A DNA stretch of 39,291 bases from Lachnospiraceae bacterium (lineage in GTDB: Bacteria > Bacillota > Clostridia > Lachnospirales > Lachnospiraceae), in NCBI GenBank assembly GCA_024682115.1, contig JAIKZO010000116.1, positions 1 through 39,291 on the forward strand. The letters run 5' to 3'. The notes below the pieces were generated by a model. It had not been told where the DNA came from, made no database searches, and saw only the letters and a list, made by a program, of their open reading frames with translations. The position numbers and the translations under genes are program-made. Below are positions 8,274 to 14,961 of the stretch, in pieces; the first letter of the stretch is position 1, and the number at the start of each line of letters is the position of its first letter.

Positions 8274-8797
8274 TCATCTTCCCCTGCAACTGCCTTACCG
8301 AGGGCAGCCTTCTCTTCGTTGGTCAGATCCATATTGCTTTCGCCTGCTACGATCCTCTTGATATACGAATAAGAGCTGTCCGTTCCGTGGACCGAATTGA
8401 TCAGGAATCCGTCATTGTCCTCGTCAAGTAATGCCAGGCAGAAACTCAGTTTGCCGCCCATCTGCGAAAAAGCATCATACTTAACAAGTCCCATTTTCTG
8501 ATAAGTAGTACGGATCTGTTTATAAAGTGCTTTGATGTCTTTGATGTTCCGTCCTATATCTTCTTTCATCCGTCTATTGTCTTCAAACAGTTTCATTATC
8601 TCGGCTTCAAGACTCTTGGCCTCTCTTCCTTTCATGAAAAAGTTGTATTTGGCAGTCAGACGGTTGATCTTTACAATACTCGAAATGAGCAATGCAAGCA
8701 ATATTAAAATAACTACCGTTATGATTATGAGGACTATGCCTATATCAAGGTTTGCAAGTCCTATCTTTTCAAAAAGCGCGCTCTTCATATCTGTCAC
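8270..8797 (-). CDS. DUF4446 family membrane protein
   Basis: This 175-residue protein has one hydrophobic helix near the N-terminus (about residues 18-43, IGIVLIIITVVILILLALLI). A charged coiled-coil region (about 45-100) is followed by a C-terminal domain with MGGKLSFCLALLDEDNDGFLINS. The shape, the GKLSFCLALLD motif and the position right after parB match the DUF4446 family, whose role is not known. It lies 10 bases downstream of parB and overlaps the HD-GYP gene by 4 bases. It may link the membrane to segregation, but that is only inferred from position. Confidence 0.8.
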   Translation of the reverse strand: MTDMKSALFEKIGLANLDIGIVLIIITVVILILLALLISSIVKINRLTAKYNFFMKGREAKSLEAEIMKLFEDNRRMKEDIGRNIKDIKALYKQIRTTYQKMGLVKYDAFSQMGGKLSFCLALLDEDNDGFLINSVHGTDSSYSYIKRIVAGESNMDLTNEEKAALGKAVAGEDE

Positions 8798-8807
8798 CTT
8801 CTGTTAT

Positions 8808-9710
8808 TTATTTGGCTTTGTTCAGGATATCGATGATCTTTTCAAGATCGTCATTTGAATAAAACTCGATCTCCAGCTTTCCCGATCCGTCACTCTTGGA
8901 TGAAGGGATAACGCTGACTTTTGTATCCAGTTTCTGTTTCAGTTTTTCTTCGATATCCTTATATATTGCCTCAAGCGCTTTGTCGATCTTCTTTGTATCT
9001 TTTTTGATCTTTGTCTTTCCGAGGTTCTTGACGAGCTTTTCTACATCTCTGACGCTCAGCTTTTCATCAAAGATCTGCTGTGCGATCCTGTACTGTTCTT
9101 CCGGATCTTCGATAGATATAAGGGCTCTTGCATGTCCGGCAGTTATCATGTCATCATTTATCATCTGCTGAACATCTTCCGAAAGCTTTAATAATCTGAT
9201 CGAATTGGTTATGGTCGTACGGCTCTTCGAAACTTTTTCGGCAACCTCGTCCTGCTTAAGTCCGAATTCGTCGATGAGTTTTTTATATGCGTGAGCTTCT
9301 TCTATCTCGCTTAAGTCTTCTCTCTGTATATTCTCAAGCAGAGAGATAACGACTATTTCTTCTTCGGTATAATTCTTTATGATAACGGGTACTTCTTTTA
9401 GTCCCGCCTTCATTGCGGCACGCCATCTTCTTTCACCGGCGATTATCTCATAATAATCTTTTCTGTCCTGAACCACTATGGGAGAGATTATTCCGTGAAG
9501 CTTGATTGAATCGGCGAGTTCCTCCAGAGCATCTTCATTGAAATTCTTTCTCGGCTGACCTTTGTTCGGCTGGACCTTTCCGATCCCGACCATCGTAGTC
9601 GCTCCTTCGATCTTTATCTCGTTTTCGCTTTTTGCGGCGGAAATTCCTTTTGCTCCTCCCACCGAAGGGATCAAAGAATCAAGTCCTTTTCCCAAACCTC
9701 TTTTTGCCAT
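8808..9710 (-). CDS. parB: ParB/Spo0J chromosome partitioning protein
   Basis: ParB is a CTP-dependent clamp that loads at parS sites and spreads on DNA to organise the origin region. It is 300 residues, starting MAKRGLGKGLDSLIPS, typical of chromosomal ParB. The N-terminal domain carries NKGQPRKNFNEDALEELADS and the GERRWRAAMKAG box used in CTP binding. ENIQREDLSEIEEAHAYK and the helix-turn-helix LKQDEVAEKVSKSRTTITNS follow. The C-terminal part dimerises. Two perfect target parS sites lie nearby, at 10630 and 12487. It is transcribed 40 bases after parA. Confidence 0.97.
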   Translation of the reverse strand: MAKRGLGKGLDSLIPSVGGAKGISAAKSENEIKIEGATTMVGIGKVQPNKGQPRKNFNEDALEELADSIKLHGIISPIVVQDRKDYYEIIAGERRWRAAMKAGLKEVPVIIKNYTEEEIVVISLLENIQREDLSEIEEAHAYKKLIDEFGLKQDEVAEKVSKSRTTITNSIRLLKLSEDVQQMINDDMITAGHARALISIEDPEEQYRIAQQIFDEKLSVRDVEKLVKNLGKTKIKKDTKKIDKALEAIYKDIEEKLKQKLDTKVSVIPSSKSDGSGKLEIEFYSNDDLEKIIDILNKAK

Positions 9711-9750
9711 ATCTTTCTCCTTCTTTATCTTGAAGTGATCATCTTTATGT

Positions 9751-10506
9751 TTATCCGATGATCTCTGATGCCAGATTCATATATGCTTCCGCACCTGCCG
9801 ATTTCGGATCATAAATACTGATGGGCTGTCCGTAACTGGGAGCTTCTGCCAGTCTGATATTTCTGGGTATCACTGTATTGAATACTTTATGGGTGATGTT
9901 AGCCTTAACGTTTTCAACAACCTGCTCGGAAAGGTTTGTTCTTGAATCATACATGGTAAATACCACACCCTCCATGTTAAGATCCGGAGACAGTCTTTCC
10001 TTTACCAGATTGATGGTATGGATAAGTTGGCTCAATCCTTCGAGTGCATAATATTCACACTGGATCGGAACCAGAACCGAATCGGCCGTAGTCATCGCAT
10101 TGATCGTAAGCAGATTAAGTGACGGAGGACAATCAACTATGATGAAGTCATAATCCGACCTGATCCAGTCGACTTCGTTCTTCAGGATAAATTCTTTTCT
10201 CTCCACTCCGATGAGTTCTATCTCAGCTGCAGCAAGATTAACATTTGACGGGATGATTGATACTCCCGGGAGAACATCTTTTAAGATACAATCTCTGATC
10301 CCGCTCTCATTGAGCATCAACTCATAAACGGTATCTTCAACTTCGTTTTTGTTTACTCCGAATCCGCTGGTCGTATTGCCCTGGGGATCCGTATCTATTA
10401 CCAGTATCTTTTTTCCTTTTGCTGCCAAAGATGCTGACAAATTAATAGCGGTAGTCGTCTTGCCAACTCCGCCTTTTTGATTTGCTATCGCAATTACTTT
10501 TCCCAT
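9751..10506 (-). CDS. parA: ParA/Soj partitioning ATPase
   Basis: ParA is a Walker-type ATPase that works with ParB in origin segregation and, in Bacillus, also influences DnaA. It is 251 residues, the usual Soj size. The deviant Walker A motif is near the start (GKVIAIANQKGGVGKTTT), the A' region is DTDPQGNTTSGFG, and Walker B is DFIIVDCPPSLNLLT. It has the short N-terminus of chromosomal Soj, without an extra DNA-binding domain. The ATG is preceded by GGAGAG, with an extended -10 promoter about 40 bases upstream. It is the first gene of the leftward operon reaching tRNA-Arg. Confidence 0.97.
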   Translation of the reverse strand: MGKVIAIANQKGGVGKTTTAINLSASLAAKGKKILVIDTDPQGNTTSGFGVNKNEVEDTVYELMLNESGIRDCILKDVLPGVSIIPSNVNLAAAEIELIGVERKEFILKNEVDWIRSDYDFIIVDCPPSLNLLTINAMTTADSVLVPIQCEYYALEGLSQLIHTINLVKERLSPDLNMEGVVFTMYDSRTNLSEQVVENVKANITHKVFNTVIPRNIRLAEAPSYGQPISIYDPKSAGAEAYMNLASEIIG

Positions 10507-10542
10507 TTTCTCTCCTTCATTCTACCAAAACTATGCTAATAG

Positions 10543-10571
10543 ATTATATCACCATAACATCCTTAATTCCA
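10543..10571 (-). promoter_or_regulatory. parA operon promoter
   Basis: The minus strand carries a perfect TATAAT (10543-10548) preceded by TGA, forming an extended -10. A weak -35 (TGGAAT, 10566-10571) lies 17 bases upstream. It is about 37 bases from the parA start and about 80 bases from the parS site at 10630. Confidence 0.6.
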
Positions 10572-10629
10572 TTAAATAAGGTGAGTTATTTCTAATATAT
10601 TTAGTGTTATTTTTTGCCATACCATATAA

Positions 10630-10645
10630 TGTTTCACGTGAAACA
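10630..10645. promoter_or_regulatory. parS: parS site 1
   Basis: TGTTTCACGTGAAACA is an exact match to the 16-bp consensus parS bound by ParB/Spo0J in Firmicutes. It lies inside a 20-bp perfect palindrome (10628-10647). It is in the gap between parA (-) and the lipoprotein gene (+), about 125 bases from the parA start, so ParB loading here could also repress either promoter. Confidence 0.97.
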
Positions 10646-10736
10646 TTTGGCACAATATCTGGTATAGGTGTTTTTTTGTTTGGATTGAGGTATGATAAAA
10701 GAATCTAAAGTATAAATATGTTAAAGGAGTTTCCTT

Positions 10737-11564
10737 ATGAAAAAGCTTTTGCCCATATTATTTATACTGCTTATCCTGTTATCTGCCTGCGGAAATTCCG
10801 ACAAAACAGACGATACATCCGATAAAGAAGATAAACAGGAATCCGATTCAAAATCTTCATCAAAGGAGAGAAAAAAAGCAGATATCAAGTACTATTCCTT
10901 TGACGGGAGCGGAGTTGAGTATACCGTTACGATCGATGATCCCGAAGTAGTTACTTACGACCAGAAAAAGAAGTATAAAAGTTTAAATCACCTAAAGGAG
11001 ACCGGGTCTGGTTTCGACATGATCTTCCGTTTCGAGGGACTGAAGAAAGGTGAGTCGATCGTTACCATTAGCGAGTCTTCTCCCATAGCTGATTCCTACA
11101 TTGACACTTACAGGATCATTGTTGATAAGAAAAAAAATATTACCATCGAACAGATCTCCCATGAACCTGTCTACTTCGATCCGTACCCCATGGATCCTGT
11201 TGCGGTCCTGGGCCTTGCTTTAAACGGGGAATACTTAAGTGTATATCCTTGCGATAATAAAACTGTTGATGAGATGATCCCTATTCTGTCACGGGGTGAG
11301 ATTGAGATTACTCTTGAAGATCAAGACGGAACGGAAAAAATCGGAACTCTGCCCTGGACTGTTGAAACAGATGACGAAGAGATTGACTGCTCTTCCGGAG
11401 ATATCATTATTTCCGAAGGCAATAAGATTACTCTTTGTTATACGGACGGTGACCGGAACGGAGTAAAGTTTGCTTATATTACCGATCTAAACGAAGAAGA
11501 ACTCAAAAATCTTTTGGGTGACGGTGATGCAACGATAACTTTATTTGTTGAATATACCGAGTGA
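10737..11564 (+). CDS. lipoprotein with a possible cyclophilin-like C-terminal domain
   Basis: This 275-residue protein has a clear lipoprotein signal ending LLSACG (Cys18). A Ser/Asp/Lys-rich linker (to about residue 48) follows, so it should be anchored on the outer face of the membrane. Residues about 50-135 look like an Ig-type beta domain (FEGLKKGESIVTISESS ... YRIIVDKKKNITIEQ). Residues about 160-275 contain TVDEMIPILSRGEIEITLED, GTEKIGTLPWTVET and GDIIISEGNKITLCYTDGD. This order resembles the small cyclophilin-like domain family, but I rate it only moderately likely. The ATG follows AAAGGAG. It overlaps the next gene by 4 bases (GTGA), and the pair is transcribed toward oriC. Its function is not known. 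Confidence 0.8.
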   Translation: MKKLLPILFILLILLSACGNSDKTDDTSDKEDKQESDSKSSSKERKKADIKYYSFDGSGVEYTVTIDDPEVVTYDQKKKYKSLNHLKETGSGFDMIFRFEGLKKGESIVTISESSPIADSYIDTYRIIVDKKKNITIEQISHEPVYFDPYPMDPVAVLGLALNGEYLSVYPCDNKTVDEMIPILSRGEIEITLEDQDGTEKIGTLPWTVETDDEEIDCSSGDIIISEGNKITLCYTDGDRNGVKFAYITDLNEEELKNLLGDGDATITLFVEYTE

Positions 11565-12370
11565 TTAAAATGGTCCTCGAACTTCATTACGGAAATACAA
11601 ATACATATCTGATAAAAAGCAAAGACGGATATATTCTTTTTGATACCTGTTGGGCCGGAACACTTCCGTTATTCTATAAAGCTTTAGGTGAAGTGCATGT
11701 TAAGATCGAAGAGATCTCTCATCTTTTGATCTCTCATTTTCATCCGGATCATATGGGTCTTGCCGGACAACTCTCCGGGCTTGGGATCAAAACCGTAATT
11801 CCCGAGATCCAGAAAGATCATATCCATGATGCCGATAATATCTTTCAGAAAGAAAAGAATCATGACTATATTCCTTTAGACGAAAAAGACATCGTATATA
11901 TTTCTCTTTCCGAGAGCAGATCATTCCTGAAAGATCTTGGGATAGACGGAGAGATCCTTTCTACACCCGGACATTCCGACGACAGTATTTCATTATGGCT
12001 TGATGAAGGTACGGTCCTGGTCGGAGATCTTAACCCTCTTTATGAACTTGAACTCCATCGTTGTACAAGAATAGAAAAAAGCTGGGATCTGATATTTGAA
12101 AAAGCAAAAGGGTTTCCCGCGATAAAAGATATCAGGATCTTATACGGACACGCACGTCCCGGAGAAAAAAAGATCTCTTCCGATGCTGAGATATATCAAC
12201 TGGTAAAAACTATAATGAAAATTACCGATAAAGGAAAGACGTTAGAACAGATATCTGTTAAAACAAAAACAGATCCTCAGTTTGTGGAAGATGTAATAAG
12301 AATGTATCTGACTCATAAAGATGTAGGCGTTCAGGGAATCCTTGATCGGATAGAAATTAAGAACAGATAG
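11561..12370 (+). CDS. metallo-beta-lactamase-fold hydrolase
   Basis: This is a 269-residue MBL-fold protein. The metal-binding set is complete: ISHFHPDHMG, the later His in STPGHSDDSISLW, Asp in VLVGDLNPLYE and His in ILYGHARPGEKK. Two metal ions, usually zinc, are expected. A helical C-terminal segment of about 60 residues (KGKTLEQISVKTKTDPQFVE) follows the core and resembles the winged-helix-like tails of some MBL hydrolases. No signal peptide is seen, so it should be cytoplasmic. The substrate cannot be told; thioester, lactone and nuclease activities all occur in the superfamily. GTG at 11561 overlaps the lipoprotein stop and suggests coupling; an ATG at 11570 is the alternative start. 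Confidence 0.9.
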   Translation: MIKMVLELHYGNTNTYLIKSKDGYILFDTCWAGTLPLFYKALGEVHVKIEEISHLLISHFHPDHMGLAGQLSGLGIKTVIPEIQKDHIHDADNIFQKEKNHDYIPLDEKDIVYISLSESRSFLKDLGIDGEILSTPGHSDDSISLWLDEGTVLVGDLNPLYELELHRCTRIEKSWDLIFEKAKGFPAIKDIRILYGHARPGEKKISSDAEIYQLVKTIMKITDKGKTLEQISVKTKTDPQFVEDVIRMYLTHKDVGVQGILDRIEIKNR

Positions 12371-12375
12371 AAGAG

Positions 12376-12408
12376 TGTTTCACAGATATATCTTTGCGAA
12401 TGTTTCAC
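12376..12408 (+). repeat. two parS half-sites in direct repeat
   Basis: TGTTTCAC, the left half of parS, occurs at 12376-12383 and again at 12401-12408, 25 bases apart. The second copy continues with G, matching 12 of 16 consensus positions overall; the first matches 9. They lie between the MBL stop and the perfect parS at 12487. Confidence 0.5.
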
Positions 12409-12435
12409 GCACAAAACCACAACTCATTGAAAACT

Positions 12436-12470
12436 AAAAAATCGATCACCACAAAATCTTGTGCTGATCG
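12436..12470 (-). terminator. second terminator hairpin of the leftward rpmH-to-regulator run
   Basis: CGATCA-C-CACAA (12443-12454) pairs with TTGTG-C-TGATCG (12459-12470) around a 4-base loop, with one C-C mismatch. On the minus strand it is followed by ATTTTTT. It lies downstream of the parS/terminator at 12481 and backs it up. The plus strand has no T-run after this stem, so it would not stop the MBL gene. Confidence 0.75.
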
Positions 12471-12471
12471 G

Positions 12472-12508
12472 AAAATAAAAAGAAGATGTTTCACGTGAAA
12501 CATCTTCT
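12472..12508 (-). terminator. parS-containing intrinsic terminator of the response regulator gene
   Basis: Positions 12481-12508 form a 28-bp perfect palindrome with parS at its centre. On the minus strand it is followed by TTTTATTTT (12472-12480). Folded as RNA it gives a 12-bp stem with an ACGU loop, then a U-rich tract. The response regulator stop codon (12507-12509) overlaps the first stem base. Confidence 0.75.
12487..12502. promoter_or_regulatory. parS: parS site 2
   Basis: TGTTTCACGTGAAACA is again an exact parS match. It lies 1,857 bases from parS site 1. The symmetry extends six bases on each side (AGAAGA / TCTTCT), more than parS needs, which creates the terminator stem described for 12472-12508. 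Confidence 0.97.
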
Positions 12509-13151
12509 AATACAATTCAACCAAATTATTTCTAATTGCGAAGACCGCTGCCTGCGTTCGGTCATTAACATCGATCTTTTTAAACAGATTCGAAATATGA
12601 TTCTTAACGGTTCTTTCGGTGATATCAAGATTATCTGCGATCTCTTTATTGAATCTTCCGCCGGCGATCTGTTTAAGGATCTCTATCTCTCTTTTCGTAA
12701 GAGATTCAATTTTTTCTCTGTCAATATCTCTGTTGATAAGTCGTGAATTCAAAGAAGGAATGAGGTTCGGCTGGATATAGGACTCACCTTCAATAACTTT
12801 ATGGATAGCCTCTTTCAATTCAGACGAGTCAGCATCTTTAAGTACGTAACCGTCGGCACCGATATCAACTGCTTTAACGAGATATTCGACTTCACTGTGA
12901 ACAGTGAGGATAAGTATCTTCATATCAGACTTTTTCTTCTTTAAAGTCTGAAGTACATCTATACCGTTCATGTTAGGCATATTAATATCCAGCAAAAGAA
13001 TATCCGGAGAAACATGATCGAGAACACTCAATGTTTCATTTCCATCAGCAGCCTGAGCTATTACCTGGATCGAACCGTCGAATTCCAAAAGCTGTTTGAT
13101 ACCTTCTCTGATCAAAGAATGATCATCCGCCAACATAACTTTGATTGCCAT
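12507..13151 (-). CDS. NarL/FixJ-family response regulator (DegU-like)
   Basis: This 214-residue two-domain regulator has a receiver domain with the acidic pair Asp9-Asp10, the phospho-acceptor Asp55 in LLLDINMPNMNG, the switch Thr in LILTVHS and Lys in GYVLKDADSSE. The C-terminal LuxR-type helix-turn-helix reads LTKREIEILKQIAGGRFNKE and IADNLDITERTVKNHISNLF. It should bind DNA when phosphorylated by the kinase encoded 26 bases upstream. The overall sequence resembles DegU, but its targets are unknown. It is the last gene of the leftward run; its stop codon merges into the parS/terminator palindrome. Confidence 0.93.
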   Translation of the reverse strand: MAIKVMLADDHSLIREGIKQLLEFDGSIQVIAQAADGNETLSVLDHVSPDILLLDINMPNMNGIDVLQTLKKKKSDMKILILTVHSEVEYLVKAVDIGADGYVLKDADSSELKEAIHKVIEGESYIQPNLIPSLNSRLINRDIDREKIESLTKREIEILKQIAGGRFNKEIADNLDITERTVKNHISNLFKKIDVNDRTQAAVFAIRNNLVELY

Positions 13152-13177
13152 ATATATTTTCCCTCATTTACAAAAAA

Positions 13178-14164
13178 CTAAACTGTAATATGTACTTCCG
13201 TTCCCTCGGTTTCGGAACTGTTAACTTCGATCTTGCCGTTGATCAGTTCAATACGATCCTTAACAAGATGAAGTCCGAAATGATTATCGGATACATTTCT
13301 CGGATCAAATCCAACACCAAAGTCCTTTATCATTATATCAATAGTTTGATTATTTTGCTTAACAATAATTTTAATCTTTGGAGATTTTGAATGTTTAAGC
13401 GAATTGACAACTATCTCCTTGATCACCATAAAAACATTGAGCAGGAGAGTATTGTCTTTATCAAGTTCATCTACATCTGTTTCGAATATCACATCGGAAT
13501 AGGATACTTTCATATTTGCGATGAAATTTTCAAAGCAGGCTTTGAATCCCAGATCATCGAGTTCCATGGGACGAAGATCGAAAATGATATCCCTAATCTC
13601 GTCGATCGAACTTTTAATATTCTTTATACAGGAAGCAATCTCAAGCTTGGCCCGTACGGGATCCTGGTCAATGAACATCGACGCAAGTTCAAGTCCGTGA
13701 CATACATGAACAAGATTCTGAACCGTATTGTCATGAAGATCCGATGATAACCTGAATCTTTCTTTTTCCTGAATATCATAGACAAGAAGAAAATGGTTCT
13801 TTTCCTGAACAGGTTCAGGGTCATCTTTTTCTTTTTTTACCGGAGATTCTTCCGGCTGCTCCTCGAGCATCTCCTTGAACTGGGCTATCCTTATTTCAAG
13901 ATCTGCTATCAGATCCTCCTGAACTTTACAATCTTCTTTAAGCTTTTCAAGTTCCGCTTTTTCATGTTCGATCCTGCCGTTAAAGATCTCATCCGTATCA
14001 AAAGGAGAAAATATCTTAAGCTCTGTATCGGTATCTTCAACGCTCTTAAGAAAATCTTCTATTTCCTTCATCCTTCTTTCATTATGAAGAAGATTATCTT
14101 TCGCAGATTTTTTCTGTTCAAGATAGGAATAATACATTTCTTCTATTACGGCACGATTCTTCAT
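13178..14164 (-). CDS. soluble sensor histidine kinase (DegS-like)
   Basis: This 328-residue kinase has no membrane helix. The N-terminal 105 residues are charged and coiled-coil-like, as in DegS, and a Pro/Glu/Lys-rich linker (about 103-122) follows. The HisKA_3 motif RFRLSSDLHDNTVQNLVH carries the phospho-acceptor His144. The ATPase domain has an N box in VIKEIVVNSLKHSKSP, G1 in IKDFGVGFDP and G2 in HFGLHLVKDRIELINGKIEV. It should phosphorylate the regulator encoded next to it. The input signal must be cytoplasmic. No clear Shine-Dalgarno site precedes the ATG at 14164; the AT-rich leader is only 54 bases after rsmG. Confidence 0.92.
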   Translation of the reverse strand: MKNRAVIEEMYYSYLEQKKSAKDNLLHNERRMKEIEDFLKSVEDTDTELKIFSPFDTDEIFNGRIEHEKAELEKLKEDCKVQEDLIADLEIRIAQFKEMLEEQPEESPVKKEKDDPEPVQEKNHFLLVYDIQEKERFRLSSDLHDNTVQNLVHVCHGLELASMFIDQDPVRAKLEIASCIKNIKSSIDEIRDIIFDLRPMELDDLGFKACFENFIANMKVSYSDVIFETDVDELDKDNTLLLNVFMVIKEIVVNSLKHSKSPKIKIIVKQNNQTIDIMIKDFGVGFDPRNVSDNHFGLHLVKDRIELINGKIEVNSSETEGTEVHITV

Positions 14165-14218
14165 ATAGAATAATAATAATACAAAACAGGAAATTTAAAA
14201 AGTAGAAAAAGATCAGTA

Positions 14219-14956
14219 TCAGTAAAGAGGTGATCTTGCGGGTGTACCTTCTTTACGGGGATACTTATCCGGAGTGTCATTTATCTTGTCGATCACATAC
14301 AGTCTTCTGGGTATATCGGTTTCCGGCAGAATGAACTCTTTACATCCGGAATGCTTTCCTCCCAAGAGATCTACGGCTTTCCGAGATGCCGTCAATTCCT
14401 CATCGGCCTTATCGGATTTATAACATATAAAAGAACCGCCGACCTTTAAATAAGGAAGGCATAATTCTGACAGCACTGTCATATTTGCAACGGCTCTTGA
14501 AACGACCAGATCATACTGCTGCCTGTGTTCTTTATCGCGGGCAAGCGTTTCTGCTCTGGAATGAACCGCATATATATCGGTAAGTTCGAGTTCTTTGATC
14601 ACTTCATTAAGAAAGTTAACCCTCTTATTCAGAGAATCCATTAATGTGATCTTCAGATCAGGAAATGCTATCTTCAGAGGTATCCCGGGAAACCCGGCAC
14701 CTGTTCCGATATCAAGGATCTTATATGACACATCTGTCATATCATTAACACATTTCACCAGCGAAAGACTGTCGACAAAATGCTTGTTTACGACTTCCTG
14801 CCATTCCGTAATGGATGTAAGATTCATGAATGAATTCCATTCACAGAGCAGTTCGTGATATCTCAAAAATCTGTCTATGGTTTTGTCATCATACCGGATA
14901 CCGAGATCATCAAGTGACCTTATCAATGATCCGGTATCAACCTTATCAACACTCAT
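14219..14956 (-). CDS. rsmG: 16S rRNA (guanine-527-N7)-methyltransferase RsmG
   Basis: This SAM-dependent enzyme methylates G527 of 16S rRNA. The core shows YKILDIGTGAGFPGIPLKI (SAM-binding loop), TLMDSLNKRVNFLNEVIKEL and VVSRAVANMTVLSELCLPYL, all typical of GidB/RsmG. The N-terminus has the family pattern RFLRYHELLCEWNSFMNLTS. I prefer the ATG at 14956, giving 245 residues, because AAGGTGA sits 7 bases upstream. A GTG at 14965 overlapping the mnmG stop (248 residues) is the alternative. Loss of this gene gives low-level streptomycin resistance in other bacteria. It is coupled to mnmG as in most Firmicutes. Confidence 0.96.
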   Translation of the reverse strand: MSVDKVDTGSLIRSLDDLGIRYDDKTIDRFLRYHELLCEWNSFMNLTSITEWQEVVNKHFVDSLSLVKCVNDMTDVSYKILDIGTGAGFPGIPLKIAFPDLKITLMDSLNKRVNFLNEVIKELELTDIYAVHSRAETLARDKEHRQQYDLVVSRAVANMTVLSELCLPYLKVGGSFICYKSDKADEELTASRKAVDLLGGKHSGCKEFILPETDIPRRLYVIDKINDTPDKYPRKEGTPARSPLY

Positions 14957-14961
14957 AAAGA

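Noticed and set aside
10691-10696. TATGAT as the -10 of a promoter for the lipoprotein gene
   Set aside because: The -10 is plausible, but no -35 is found at 16-18 bases (GTGTTT is at that place), so it was not listed as a feature.
12443-12470. hairpin considered as a terminator for the rightward MBL gene
   Set aside because: The T-run follows only on the minus strand; the plus strand continues GAAAATAAAA. It is assigned to the leftward run.
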